A model generated the notes under the pieces. That model did not search any database. It was not told where the DNA came from and saw only the letters and a program-made list of their open reading frames with translations. 31,871 nucleotides of DNA from CAYJXJ01 sp964374095 (lineage in GTDB: Bacteria > Elusimicrobiota > Elusimicrobia > UBA1565 > UBA9628), in the NCBI GenBank assembly GCA_964374095.1, contig CAYJXJ010000034.1, positions 1 through 31,871 on the forward strand, written 5' to 3'. Both the position numbers and the translations under genes were made by a program. Shown here piece by piece: positions 1 through 7,782 of the stretch (position 1 is the stretch's first letter; each line of letters begins with the position of its first letter).

Positions 1-368
1 CGCGTGCGCAGGTTGTCGAGAAGGTAGTGCAGGGTGAGACCCGTGTCGACGATGTCTTCGACGATCAGGAGATCCCGGCCCTCGGCGCTCTCGCGCAAGT
101 CGAGCGTCATGCGGACCACGCCGGTCGAGCCGGTCCCCGAATAGGAGGAAAGGCCCACGAAATCCAAGCGGCAGTCCACCGTGAGCGAACGCATGAGGTC
201 GGCGAGAAAAATGACGGAGCCCTTGAGTATGCCCACCACCACGAGGTCCTTGCCCGCGTAGTCGCGGGAGATCTGCAGGCCGAGCGCCCGGATGCGAGCC
301 TTGATCTTGGGCTCGTCCAGGAGGACTTTCTCGATGGCCGGGTGGGCCGGGGCCGAAGGGAATGGCAT
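1..368 (-). CDS. hpt: Hypoxanthine phosphoribosyltransferase, 3' end outside the window
   Basis: This purine salvage enzyme transfers the phosphoribosyl group of PRPP to hypoxanthine or guanine in the cytosol. Translating the minus strand from the ATG at 368-366 gives a continuous type I PRTase. The loop VVGILKGSVIFLADL lies near residues 44-58 and the PRPP-binding motif DLLIVEDIVDTGLTL lies near residues 97-111. The frame is still open at base 1, so the C-terminus is missing and about 122 residues are visible. There is no Shine-Dalgarno sequence before the ATG, but a sigma70-like promoter ends about 17 nt upstream, so the leader is very short. The family assignment is secure; hypoxanthine versus guanine preference cannot be read from the sequence. 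Confidence 0.93.
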   Translation of the reverse strand, partial: MPFPSAPAHPAIEKVLLDEPKIKARIRALGLQISRDYAGKDLVVVGILKGSVIFLADLMRSLTVDCRLDFVGLSSYSGTGSTGVVRMTLDLRESAEGRDLLIVEDIVDTGLTLHYLLDNLRT

Positions 369-385
369 TCTGACGTCTCGACAGT

Positions 386-415
386 AGGATAACTTAAATG
401 GGGGTCACGTCTCAA
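386..415 (-). promoter_or_regulatory. Sigma70-type promoter of hpt
   Basis: Read on the minus strand there is TTGAGA (415-410), an 18-bp spacer and TATCCT (391-386). Transcription would start near 379, only about 11 nt before the hpt ATG. The -35 box lies inside the palindromic repeat at 401-483. The doxX-operon promoter has the same layout: TTGACA, 18 bp, TATCCT. Confidence 0.5.
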
Positions 416-483
416 CATCAACGGGGTCACATCCCGCCAAACGACAAATTGACCGAATATGTCTTATGGCGGGATGTGACCCC
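401..483. repeat. REPIN/MITE-like palindromic repeat between hpt and the btaA-like gene
   Basis: A perfect 17-bp inverted repeat, GGGGTCACATCCCGCCA (423-439) and TGGCGGGATGTGACCCC (467-483), encloses a 27-nt AT-richer loop. A further direct copy of GGGGTCAC lies at 401-408. The unit GGGGTCACRTC therefore occurs twice directly and once inverted in about 80 bp. Paired palindromic units in intergenic DNA are typical of REPINs mobilised by RAYT/Y1 transposases. No such transposase is in the window, so that link is inference. It could also act as a hairpin insulating the two divergent genes. Confidence 0.6.
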
Positions 484-537
484 TCTCGGATGGCACATTA
501 ATTGATCTCCTTCTGACGACGGCCATCAGGAGGGGAA

Positions 538-1632
538 ATGACGAATGGCTATCCGGAGTGGGTCCAAGAAGCCTCCCGGCTTCCCGTGGGATTCGCCCAG
601 GTGCGGGAGGACGCCGCCCTCGACCTGCGCGTGCTGTCGCGGTTAGGAGCAGCGCGGGCGCATGTCGCCATGGTCGCCTCGGGCGGCTGCACCGCCGCGG
701 CCCTGGCCGCCGACCCACGGGTCGCGAGCCTTCACCTTGTCGACCCCAACCCTTCCCAGTTGGCCTTGGCGCGTCTCAAGCTCCGGCTTCTGGAGCGGGC
801 GGCGCCGGAGGAGAGGCTGGCCGTGTTGGGGCATCTTCCCATGCGCGAGGACCGCCGCGGACAGGCCGTCGTCGGCCACTTGCGCGGCCTGGGCCTCTCC
901 CACCGGGCCGTCGGTCCGGTCGCGAGTTGGGCGGGCTGCGGACCGGATCATTCGGGACGCTATGAGTTGCTGTGGGAGGCCCTGCGCCGAGAGTTGGCCC
1001 CGTGGGGCGGCCAGCTCGCCGGCGTGATGTCCCTGCGAGACCCCGGGAGTCGCGGGCGGCTCGCGGCGGCGAGCACGCCGCTGGGCGCGGCGATCGATGA
1101 AGCCTTCGTCCGGGTCATGTCCCTGCCGCATCTGGTTAAGATCTTCGGCCCCCTCGCCACTTCCAATCGGCGCCGACCGTTCTCCGGCCACTTCGCCGAC
1201 CGCACGCGCGCGGCATTCTCCCGGCCCGGAGCCGAGAGCAATCCCTATCTGGCGCAGGTCCTCCTGGGCTCCTTCTCAGACGGCGCGGTCCTGCCTTGGC
1301 TGACCGTCCCGTCACCGGAACGGATGCCGGCGGTGACCTGGTCGGCCGTGGGCATGGCCCAGGCCCTGCGGGAGACTCGCCGCAAAGCCGACCTGGTCCA
1401 CCTCTCGAACATCCTCGACTGGCTCTCGCCCCTAGCGGCGGCTCAGGTACTCGACCGCGCCTGGGATGCCCTGCGGCCCGGGGGCTTCGTGATCGTCCGC
1501 CAACTCAATTCACGGCTCGAAATCCCGGCGCTGGAGCGCCGTTTCGATTGGCTGGGAGACCTCTCCCGGGACCTCACCGCAGCGGACCGCAGCTTCCTCT
1601 ATCGCGCGGTGCTGGTGGGGCGAAAAAACTGA
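538..1632 (+). CDS. BtaA/DUF3419-like SAM-dependent 3-amino-3-carboxypropyl transferase
   Basis: The 364-aa protein resembles DUF3419 proteins. Their best-known member, BtaA, moves the 3-amino-3-carboxypropyl group of S-adenosylmethionine onto diacylglycerol in betaine-lipid synthesis. Visible signatures are the N-terminal FAQVREDAALDL, the SAM-site loop MVASGGCTA (residues 45-53) and LVDPNPSQ (67-74). A C-terminal methyltransferase-like half contains LVHLSNILDWL followed by ALRPGGFVIVRQLNS. The start is fixed by a strong AGGAGGGG just upstream of ATG 538. The stop lies 1 nt before the next gene, so the three genes 538-3303 look co-transcribed. No BtaB N-methyltransferase is adjacent, and the partners (acyltransferase and diiron oxidase) are unusual for betaine lipids. 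The acceptor is therefore probably not diacylglycerol, though this is inference. Confidence 0.75.
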   Translation: MTNGYPEWVQEASRLPVGFAQVREDAALDLRVLSRLGAARAHVAMVASGGCTAAALAADPRVASLHLVDPNPSQLALARLKLRLLERAAPEERLAVLGHLPMREDRRGQAVVGHLRGLGLSHRAVGPVASWAGCGPDHSGRYELLWEALRRELAPWGGQLAGVMSLRDPGSRGRLAAASTPLGAAIDEAFVRVMSLPHLVKIFGPLATSNRRRPFSGHFADRTRAAFSRPGAESNPYLAQVLLGSFSDGAVLPWLTVPSPERMPAVTWSAVGMAQALRETRRKADLVHLSNILDWLSPLAAAQVLDRAWDALRPGGFVIVRQLNSRLEIPALERRFDWLGDLSRDLTAADRSFLYRAVLVGRKN

Positions 1633-1633
1633 C

Positions 1634-2593
1634 ATGGCCTCGGGAACACTCTCGATCATTCCCATCGACGAGGGCGCGGAGCCCGCGCTTTTCGAGCGTC
1701 TTTCCCGCTTCGAGCGCGGCTTTACCTATCCGCTCGGAAACCGGCGCTTCCGCATCGAGCACGGGACTCATTACGGTCGATTCTGGCGCGCGATGGGACC
1801 CAGCCTCACGCTCCTGGCGGTCTGGGATGGGGAGGTTGTTGGAGCCGTGAGCGCGGCCGAGCGCGAACTCCGGGACCCGCGCGGGCATGGAATCAGGGCC
1901 CTCTACGTGGGCGACCTCAAGCTCGCCCCGCGGGCGCGGTCCGGTTGGGCCCTGCGCGCCCTGCTCTCGGAGCTTATGGCGTGGGCCCACCCCCGCTGCG
2001 ACGCGGCCTTCTCCGTGATCATGGACGGCACCGCGCCCGCGCCCGACCGCTACACCGGGCGGGCCGGCATACCCGCATTCGAGCCGGTCGGCTCGGTGGG
2101 CATCGTCAAACTCGAGGCCACAACTCGGGCCGGCGCCTCCAATAATTGGATGCGCCCGCCTCTGGCGGTCCGGGCCCTCCACGAGCGCCTCACCCGGGGC
2201 CGCTACGCCGTCGGTATGGGCCATGCCCCCTCCCTGCGCTCGGCCGCGGTCCCCCTCGGCCTGGTCCATCCCCGGGAGACGGCCTGCGGCCTGCTCGAGG
2301 ATACGGTTCTCGCCAAGCGGCTGCTTTGGGAAGACCGCGGCGAGATCCGCGCGGCCCATCTGTCCTGCTTCGCGTTCTCGGACGCCCGCGACGCGCGGGA
2401 ACTGCTCGACGCCGCCCTTCGCGAGACGGTCCGCCGGGGTTTCGATTCCCTATTCGTGGCCGTCGCCGATTCGGACCTGGGCCCCCTGTCGGGGGCGCTC
2501 TCGGGTCTTCGTTTCACCACGGCCGGAGCCACGATCTACGGCTGCGGACTCCAAGCCGGGGCGGCTTGGAACATCAACACCTCGGAGGTATAA
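1634..2593 (+). CDS. GNAT-like acyltransferase
   Basis: A 319-aa cytosolic protein. Residues about 1-170 have a GNAT-like arrangement: a strand LTLLAVWDGEVVGAVSA, then ALYVGDLKLAPRARSGW leading into the helix ALRALLSELMAWA. This matches the acetyl-CoA pyrophosphate loop of motif A with a relaxed consensus. The C-terminal half (about 175-319) looks like a second, more degenerate GNAT repeat, with LSCFAFSDARDARELLDAAL and a terminal ATIYGCGLQ strand. The ATG lies 1 nt after the upstream stop with only a weak SD, so translation is probably coupled. In the cluster it could acylate the amino group introduced by the BtaA-like enzyme; the substrate is unknown. Confidence 0.6.
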   Translation: MASGTLSIIPIDEGAEPALFERLSRFERGFTYPLGNRRFRIEHGTHYGRFWRAMGPSLTLLAVWDGEVVGAVSAAERELRDPRGHGIRALYVGDLKLAPRARSGWALRALLSELMAWAHPRCDAAFSVIMDGTAPAPDRYTGRAGIPAFEPVGSVGIVKLEATTRAGASNNWMRPPLAVRALHERLTRGRYAVGMGHAPSLRSAAVPLGLVHPRETACGLLEDTVLAKRLLWEDRGEIRAAHLSCFAFSDARDARELLDAALRETVRRGFDSLFVAVADSDLGPLSGALSGLRFTTAGATIYGCGLQAGAAWNINTSEV

Positions 2594-2595
2594 AT

Positions 2596-3303
2596 ATGAC
2601 GCAGACAGAGACCCTCGTGGGAGTCAAGGAAGCCGCGGAACTCGTCCTCTCCCGGGCCGGCATGGCGCGCAACGAGTACCTGCGCGCCCTCGAGGACGGG
2701 CTGATGACCCTCCCGGGCTTCCGCCGGACCCAGGAGCAGTTCTACTTCGCCGTGGTCTTCTACCCGCGGCCCATGGCCGCGCTCGCCGCCCGCCTACCCG
2801 AGCCCGAGGAACGAATCGAGGTCCTGCATAACCTGGTCGAGGAGCATGGCGACTTCCGCGAAGGGGCCTTCCATAAAAACACCTTCCGGGCCTTCCTGGA
2901 GAGCATCGGTTCGGAGCCCACGGCGGTCGCCAAGGCCGCCGTCTGGCCGGAGCTGCGCGCCTTCAACGCGGCCCTTGCCGCCTCCTGCGCGCTGGACGAG
3001 ATCGAGGTCGGCGCGGCGTGCATGGGAATCATCGAACTCGCCTTCGCGGGTATTTCATCGCGGATCGGAGCGGCCGTGCTGCGCCGGGGCTGGGTGCCGG
3101 AGGGGCGCCTGGCGCACTACTCGCTGCACGCCTCGCTCGACCTGCGCCATGCCGAGGATTTCTTCAAGATCCTCGAGCCCGCTTGGGCCGACCCGCGGCG
3201 GCGCACCTACGTCGAACGGGGACTGGAGCTCGGGGCCTATTTGTTCAACCGGCTCTACGCCGATCTCCACCGGAAGTCCCTGCCCAGCGCGGCGCGGCGT
3301 TGA
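2596..3303 (+). CDS. Haem-oxygenase-like diiron oxidase (iron-containing redox enzyme / TenA-PqqC fold)
   Basis: The 235-aa protein starts at ATG 2596 behind a clear GGAGGT (2584-2589). The open frame continues upstream, but that part is antisense-like noise. The sequence fits the haem-oxygenase-like diiron oxidase superfamily, an all-helical fold. Candidate metal ligands are E83 in LVEEHGD, H93 in AFHKNTF, and H178, D182 and H185 in the C-terminal LHASLDLRHAEDF pattern (HxxxDxxH). Members such as UndA, BesC and SznF perform O2-dependent oxidative cleavage or N-oxygenation of amino- or fatty-acid-like substrates, while PqqC is a cofactor-free relative. Being last in an operon with an aminocarboxypropyl transferase and a GNAT protein, it is probably the oxidative tailoring step. 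The specific reaction cannot be assigned. Confidence 0.72.
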   Translation: MTQTETLVGVKEAAELVLSRAGMARNEYLRALEDGLMTLPGFRRTQEQFYFAVVFYPRPMAALAARLPEPEERIEVLHNLVEEHGDFREGAFHKNTFRAFLESIGSEPTAVAKAAVWPELRAFNAALAASCALDEIEVGAACMGIIELAFAGISSRIGAAVLRRGWVPEGRLAHYSLHASLDLRHAEDFFKILEPAWADPRRRTYVERGLELGAYLFNRLYADLHRKSLPSAARR

Positions 3304-3316
3304 GCAGCCCGGCCCC

Positions 3317-3892
3317 CTACTGGATGGGGCGGAAGCTGCAGTCCTTGTCGGCCCGGCAAACGCCCAGGTGCCCGCTGGGGAAGGGCACGGCCTTGCCGCC
3401 CTTGAGGAACTCCAGAGAGAGGGCGTCCGAGTGGTAGTTGATCCAAAAATACGGGTGCATTCCTTCCGCCAGACACACCAGCGAGCTGTACACGCGTTGG
3501 CGCCCGTCGGCCCCCGCGCTTCTCATCTTGATCCGGGCCACCAGGTTGACCCCGCGCGGGGCGTTGCGGTTGCCCGTCCTCCACATCCTCTGACCGTAAG
3601 TCCCCCGGATGGTGAAGGTGGTAGAGTCCACGGATGATTTCGAGGAGTCCACCCGCCGGGACACGGGATCGTAGGGGGACCATAGGACATTCACGGCGAC
3701 CTCGAGGGGGTCTAAAGTCTCGTTCCTGGCGGCGATGGTGATGCGGGCGGCCTTGAGGTTGCTTCCGCCCGGGGCGGGGTCGCCGGGCGACAAGGCGCAG
3801 GGATCCGAGGGCTCCTGCGCCGCCGCCGACGGCGGCCGCGCGAGCGCCCCGGCCGCGACCAAAGCCAGGGCCGCGAACGCCGTTGCTCCCAT
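3317..3892 (-). CDS. Small exported protein of unknown function
   Basis: This 191-aa protein begins with a Sec signal peptide (hydrophobic FAALALVAAGALA, cleavage probable after PSAAA near residue 25). The mature part is beta-rich: TLDPLEVAVNVLWSP, STTFTIRGTYGQRMW and VNLVARIKMRSAG. It has four cysteines (DPCAL, LVCLA, GVCRADKDC), perhaps two disulfides. I recognise no family. It starts 3 nt after the cyclophilin stop and is the last gene of the minus-strand operon running from 9816. It ends 13 bp from the convergent diiron oxidase gene with no clear terminator between. Confidence 0.7.
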   Translation of the reverse strand: MGATAFAALALVAAGALARPPSAAAQEPSDPCALSPGDPAPGGSNLKAARITIAARNETLDPLEVAVNVLWSPYDPVSRRVDSSKSSVDSTTFTIRGTYGQRMWRTGNRNAPRGVNLVARIKMRSAGADGRQRVYSSLVCLAEGMHPYFWINYHSDALSLEFLKGGKAVPFPSGHLGVCRADKDCSFRPIQ

Positions 3893-3895
3893 CGC

Positions 3896-4363
3896 CTACG
3901 CCTTGACGATGGTGACCTTGCTCATGGCCACCTCCTCCCGGGGCTTGTCGCCGGGGCCCTTCGGCTCGTCGCCGATGGCCTTGACCACGCCCTGGCCCTC
4001 GACCACCTGGCCGAAGATGGCGTGCTTGCCGTCGAGATGCGGCGTGGGGGCCAAGGTGATGAAGAATTGGCTGCCGCCCGTGTCGGGACCGCGGTTGGCC
4101 ATGGAGAGCATGCCGGGCTTGCTGTGGCGCAGGCCCGGGCCGAACTCGTCGAGTATGTTGTAGCCGGGGCCGCCGCGGCCCGTGCCCGTGGGATCGCCCC
4201 CCTGGATCATGAAGCCGGGGATGACGCGGTGGAAGATCACCCCGTTGTAGAATCCCTTCTCGGCCAGCTTGATGAAATTGCCGGCGGTCACGGGGGCCTG
4301 CTGTAGGAAGAGCTCGATGCGGATTTTTCCCAGACGGGTCTCGATATCGGCGTGGGGGTTCAT
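3896..4363 (-). CDS. Peptidyl-prolyl cis-trans isomerase, cyclophilin type
   Basis: A 155-aa single-domain cyclophilin that catalyses Xaa-Pro isomerisation during protein folding. The active-site blocks are intact: IFHRVIPGFMIQGGD (43-57, with catalytic Arg in FHR), SMANRGPDTGGSQFFIT (87-103) and HLDGKHAIFGQVVEG (109-123). The LDGKH segment carries His where human CypA has Trp, as is common in bacteria. There is no signal peptide, so it is cytosolic. A GGAGG precedes the ATG by a normal spacing. It lies between two exported proteins in the operon. Confidence 0.93.
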   Translation of the reverse strand: MNPHADIETRLGKIRIELFLQQAPVTAGNFIKLAEKGFYNGVIFHRVIPGFMIQGGDPTGTGRGGPGYNILDEFGPGLRHSKPGMLSMANRGPDTGGSQFFITLAPTPHLDGKHAIFGQVVEGQGVVKAIGDEPKGPGDKPREEVAMSKVTIVKA

Positions 4364-4434
4364 GGTTTTCCTCCGGTAACCTTAGGAACCTGCCCCTCCC
4401 CCGATTGGAAGGGCAGGCCATTTCCTTCGGTCAT
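4360..4434 (-). CDS. Possible 24-residue coupling ORF between the TPR and cyclophilin genes
   Basis: On the minus strand an ATG at 4434-4432 overlaps the TGA of the upstream TPR gene in an ATGA motif. It reads 24 codons to a TGA at 4362-4360, which overlaps the cyclophilin ATG in a second ATGA motif. The peptide begins MTEGNGLPFQSG and ends GGKP; it is Gly/Pro-rich and resembles nothing I know. Its last codons contain the cyclophilin SD. Such an arrangement would let ribosomes pass through the intergenic gap by termination-reinitiation. A 7-bp inverted repeat (CCTGCCC 4389-4395, GGGCAGG 4411-4417) lies inside it. It could be chance. Confidence 0.3.
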   Translation of the reverse strand: MTEGNGLPFQSGEGQVPKVTGGKP

Positions 4435-5795
4435 GGGGCGCTCCTCTTTTCGATCTTGGCGATGCGGTCCGAGGCCTTTTTGGCCAGTTTGTGAGTCGGG
4501 TACTTGGACACGACTTCCTGGTAGGCGGCCTTGGCCTGGGAGTCGTCCTTGAGGTCGTCCTCGAGGACCTCGGCCGCGGCGTAGAGCTGCTCGGTCGCCT
4601 CCGCGGTGTCGGGATAGGAAGAGGCGATCTTGCGCCGCAGCTCGACCTCCAGCCCGTAGTCATTGAGATCCTTGCGGCCGATGGCGGCGGCCTCCTTGAG
4701 CGCGTCCGCCCCCGCCGGAAAGCGGTAGTCGTCGGCGACGCGCCGCAGAGTCTTGACCGCCTCGGCCGGACGCTTGAGCCGCTCGCGCTGGAGACGAGCC
4801 TGCGCCCGCAAGGCCTTGAGGGCGCCCTCCGAGCGGGGGAAGACCTTGACGATGCGCTCGTAGACCTCGATGGACAAGTCGTAGGACTTGAGGCGCTCCT
4901 CGAAGAGCTTGGCGGCGCTTTCCAACGCCGGCAGGACCTCCGGCGCCTGCGGGTGCCGGTCGACCAGCTCCTGGAAGGCGTCGATGGCTTTGTTGTATTC
5001 CTTCAGGCTGTCGGCGTAAATCCGCCCGGCCTGCCAGTAGGCCTGCGGCCGCAGCGGGCTCCCGGAGTGCAGGGCGAGCAGGCGCTTGAGCGCGTGGAGC
5101 GCCGCTCCGGGCCGGGAGTTGCGGGCGTGAAGCTGGGCCAGATGGATGAGGAGGCGGTCGGAACCCGCGTGCTCCGGGAAGCGACCCTGGAACTGGCGGA
5201 ACGCCTCGAGGGCCGGGGGGTAGAGGTCGTCGACGGCTTGGGCCCCGAGCCGCTCCAGCAGAGCGGCGAGTCTTTGGGCCTTGTCTCCGCCCTCCGGCGG
5301 CCGCACGAGTTCGGACATGGGGGAGCGCAGTTTCCTGGAGAGTTTCTTCTCCACCAGCTCCGTGTAGGCGCGTTTGGCCTGAAAGACCAGCTTGGAATCC
5401 GGATACTCGTAGATGAACTGAAGGAGCGCGACCGCCGCGCCCTCGTTGTCGCCTTTGCGCTGGCGGAGGGTCGCGGCGAGAAGCCTGGCCTCGACGCCGA
5501 GTTCATCCTCGGAGCGGCGCGCGGCGAAGGCTTCGGCCTCGCGCATGGCCTCCTCCGCGGCCTCGGCGTTGGACTCCTCCGCGGCGGATTTGAGGAAGGA
5601 CCACTCCGCGCCGGGCGGGATGCCGGCCGGCGCGACGAGCGCCGGGACGACGACCGGGGTCTCGGCGGCCTTGGCGGGCTCCTCGGAGACCACCGCGTCG
5701 ACGGCCTCCGGCGCGGCCGCCGGCTTGTCCTCCTGGGCCGCGGCCGGTTGGAGCGACACGAGCATCGTCAGCGTCAAGACCGCGACCCCGGTCAT
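4431..5795 (-). CDS. Exported TPR-repeat protein (BamD/CpoB-like architecture)
   Basis: A 454-aa protein with an N-terminal signal peptide (VAVLTLTMLVSLQPAAAQ, cleavage near residue 20) and an Ala/Glu/Val-rich linker to about residue 75. It then carries helical tetratricopeptide repeats to the end. Repeats are recognisable by phrases such as AVALLQFIYEYPDSKLVFQA, YNKAIDAFQELVDRHPQAPE, LSIEVYERIVKVFPRSEGAL and AKAAYQEVVSKYPTHKLAKKA. The tail pattern (YxxhhxxYPxxxxAxxA) is that of envelope TPR proteins such as BamD, CpoB or TolA-associated factors, and it probably acts in the periplasm as a scaffold. The lipobox needed for a BamD assignment is absent. The ATG overlaps the CBS stop by 4 nt, so translation is coupled. 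Confidence 0.75.
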   Translation of the reverse strand: MTGVAVLTLTMLVSLQPAAAQEDKPAAAPEAVDAVVSEEPAKAAETPVVVPALVAPAGIPPGAEWSFLKSAAEESNAEAAEEAMREAEAFAARRSEDELGVEARLLAATLRQRKGDNEGAAVALLQFIYEYPDSKLVFQAKRAYTELVEKKLSRKLRSPMSELVRPPEGGDKAQRLAALLERLGAQAVDDLYPPALEAFRQFQGRFPEHAGSDRLLIHLAQLHARNSRPGAALHALKRLLALHSGSPLRPQAYWQAGRIYADSLKEYNKAIDAFQELVDRHPQAPEVLPALESAAKLFEERLKSYDLSIEVYERIVKVFPRSEGALKALRAQARLQRERLKRPAEAVKTLRRVADDYRFPAGADALKEAAAIGRKDLNDYGLEVELRRKIASSYPDTAEATEQLYAAAEVLEDDLKDDSQAKAAYQEVVSKYPTHKLAKKASDRIAKIEKRSAP

Positions 5796-7189
5796 GCCCC
5801 CATCTTGCCGTTCTCGGCATTGCGGCTGACGGCGTTGAGAATATCGTACTTCGTGATGATGTCATAGGTCCCTTTGCCCGTCTGGACCATGACCGCGGGG
5901 CGCTCCGGCGTGATCAGGCGCATCACGACCTCGAGCCGGGCCTGCAGCGCCACGACCGGCAGGGAGTCGACCATCACCTCGCGCACGATCATCTTGCGTA
6001 TCTCCCGGCCCTTGAGCATGAGCCGGAGGATGTCATCCTCGAGAACCGAACCCACCAGGCGGCGGCCCTCGAAAATCGGCAGCTGCGAAATATCCTGCGT
6101 CCGCATCCTTCTCAGGGCCACGAGGAGGGTGTCCTTGGGCTTGCCCATGACCAAGCGGCGCTCGCGGGCGCCCGCCCGCTTGGCCGCCAGCACGTCCTTG
6201 GCCTGGAGGTGCAGTTCGGTGTCGAAATACTGGTGCTCCTTCATCCATTCGTCGTTATAAATCTTCGAGAGGTAGCGCATCCCGGTGTCCGGCAAGAGAA
6301 TCACCATGAAGTCCTTGGCGGAGAGCCTCTCGGCGGCCTTCAAGCCCCCCCACAAGGCCGAACCGCCCGAGCCGCCGACGAAGATGCCCTCCAGCCGCGC
6401 CAGGCGCCGGGTCGCCACGAAGGAATCGCGGTCGGTGATCTGGAGGCAGTCGTCGAGGATCTTGAGGTCCATGGTGCTCGGGAAGATGTCCTCGCCGATC
6501 CCCTCGACGACGTAGGGGTGGGCCTTGCCGACGCGGTTATGATGGAACTTCTCATGGTAGAGCGAGCCGATGGGGTCCACGCCGATGATCTTGATGCGCG
6601 GGTTCTGCTCCTTGAGGTACTTGCCGACCCCGGAGATGGTTCCCCCGGTCCCCATGCCCGCGACGAAATGGGTGATGCGTCCCCCCGAGTCCTTCCAGAT
6701 CTCCGGCCCGGTGCCGATGTAGTGCGCCCGCGGATTCTGGGGATTCTCGTATTGGTTGGGGTAATAGGCGTTGGGAATCTCTTTCGAGAGCTTGTCGGCG
6801 ACCGAGTAATAGCTGCGGGAATCGGCGGGCTCGACGGCGGTGGGACAGACGATCACCTCGGCCCCCAAGGCCTTGAGAAGGTTGATCTTCTCTCGCGACT
6901 GCTTGTCGGTGATGGTGAAGATGAGCTTGTAGCCCCGCAGGGCGGCCACCAGCGCCAGGCCGATTCCGGTGTTGCCCGAGGTCCCCTCGATGATGGTCCC
7001 GCCGGGCTTGAGCAGGCCGCGGCGCTCGGCGTCGTCGATCATGGTCACCGCGATGCGGTCCTTGACCGAGCCCCCCGGGTTGACGAACTCGGCCTTGACG
7101 TAGATCGCGGGCTTTAACCCCGCGGCCATGCGGTTGAGGCGGATAAGCGGCGTATTGCCGATCGCCTCGAGAATATTTTCGTAGCGCAT
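5792..7189 (-). CDS. Cystathionine beta-synthase with C-terminal CBS-domain pair
   Basis: This 465-aa PLP enzyme condenses serine (or activated serine) with homocysteine or sulfide. The catalytic domain (1-330) shows GNTPLIRLN at 11-19 and the Schiff-base lysine K43 in NPGGSVKDRIA. It also has the substrate loop EGTSGNTGIGLAL (about 68-80), the phosphate-binding GMGTGGTISGVGKYL and the C-terminal LPDTGMRYLSK. After a linker, two CBS motifs occupy about 345-465 (VALRRMRTQDISQLPIFEG and MRLITPERPAVMVQTGKG). These regulatory domains are typical of animal and many bacterial CBS enzymes and bind adenosyl ligands. There is no N-terminal haem domain. Its 1-nt overlap with recR and 4-nt overlap with the next TPR gene place it in the dnaX-recR operon. 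Cysteine synthase activity cannot be excluded. Confidence 0.92.
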   Translation of the reverse strand: MRYENILEAIGNTPLIRLNRMAAGLKPAIYVKAEFVNPGGSVKDRIAVTMIDDAERRGLLKPGGTIIEGTSGNTGIGLALVAALRGYKLIFTITDKQSREKINLLKALGAEVIVCPTAVEPADSRSYYSVADKLSKEIPNAYYPNQYENPQNPRAHYIGTGPEIWKDSGGRITHFVAGMGTGGTISGVGKYLKEQNPRIKIIGVDPIGSLYHEKFHHNRVGKAHPYVVEGIGEDIFPSTMDLKILDDCLQITDRDSFVATRRLARLEGIFVGGSGGSALWGGLKAAERLSAKDFMVILLPDTGMRYLSKIYNDEWMKEHQYFDTELHLQAKDVLAAKRAGARERRLVMGKPKDTLLVALRRMRTQDISQLPIFEGRRLVGSVLEDDILRLMLKGREIRKMIVREVMVDSLPVVALQARLEVVMRLITPERPAVMVQTGKGTYDIITKYDILNAVSRNAENGKMGA

Positions 7190-7782
7190 TAGACCTCCCG
7201 GCGCCCGGATAAGGCGTGGGCGAGCGTGCGTTCATCGATATAGTCCAGATCGCCTCCGAGAGGAACTCCCTGGGCGATCCGGCTCATCTTGAGCTGAGGC
7301 CGCCGCAGTTCCTGGGCCAGATAGAGGGCGGTCGCCTCTCCCTCCGTGTCGGCGTCGGTCGCGAGGATGACCTCGCGCACGCCCCGGGCGGGGTCATTGA
7401 CCCGCGCCAGAAGCTCCGAGACGCGCAGCGACTCCGGGCCGATGCCGTCGATGGGGGACAGGCAGCCGTGCAGGACGTGGTAGAGCCCGCGGTAGCTGCG
7501 CGAGCGTTCGATGGCGGCCACGTCCTGGGGCTCCTCGACCACGCACACCACGCCCCGGTCGCGTCCCTCGTCGGCGCAGATTTCGCAAAGCTCGCGGTCG
7601 GTGAAATCCCAGCACTGCGGGCAGCCCCGGACTCGGGAGCGGACATCGCGAAGGGCGGCCACGAGCTCCTCGACTTCGGCGGTGGAGGCGCGCAGCGCGT
7701 GGATGGCCATCCGCTCGGCCTGCTTGGGGCCCACGCCCGGGAAGCGCTTGAACCGGCCGACCAGGCGATCGAAAGTCTTCAT
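7189..7782 (-). CDS. recR: Recombination mediator protein RecR
   Basis: A 197-aa RecR that with RecO/RecF loads RecA onto SSB-coated gaps. It has the N-terminal helix-hairpin-helix (RFPGVGPKQAERMAIHAL), the zinc finger C54/C57/C66/C69 and a Toprim domain (VVCVVEEPQDVAAIE to EVILATDADTEGEATALYL). The C-terminal Walker-like SRIAQGVPLGGDLDYIDERTL is complete. The length is standard for the family. The ATG overlaps the dnaX stop by 4 nt, whereas many bacteria have ybaB/ebfC between these two genes. Confidence 0.97.
   Translation of the reverse strand: MKTFDRLVGRFKRFPGVGPKQAERMAIHALRASTAEVEELVAALRDVRSRVRGCPQCWDFTDRELCEICADEGRDRGVVCVVEEPQDVAAIERSRSYRGLYHVLHGCLSPIDGIGPESLRVSELLARVNDPARGVREVILATDADTEGEATALYLAQELRRPQLKMSRIAQGVPLGGDLDYIDERTLAHALSGRREV

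Noticed and set aside
4491..5867. A long plus-strand open frame of 458 codons opposite the TPR and CBS genes
   Set aside because: It is an antisense shadow caused by GC-rich third positions. The minus-strand proteins have clear families, signal peptide and coupled starts. The same applies to long antisense frames at 6209-7117, 8028-9470, 20407-21930, 22996-24132 and 25967-28036.
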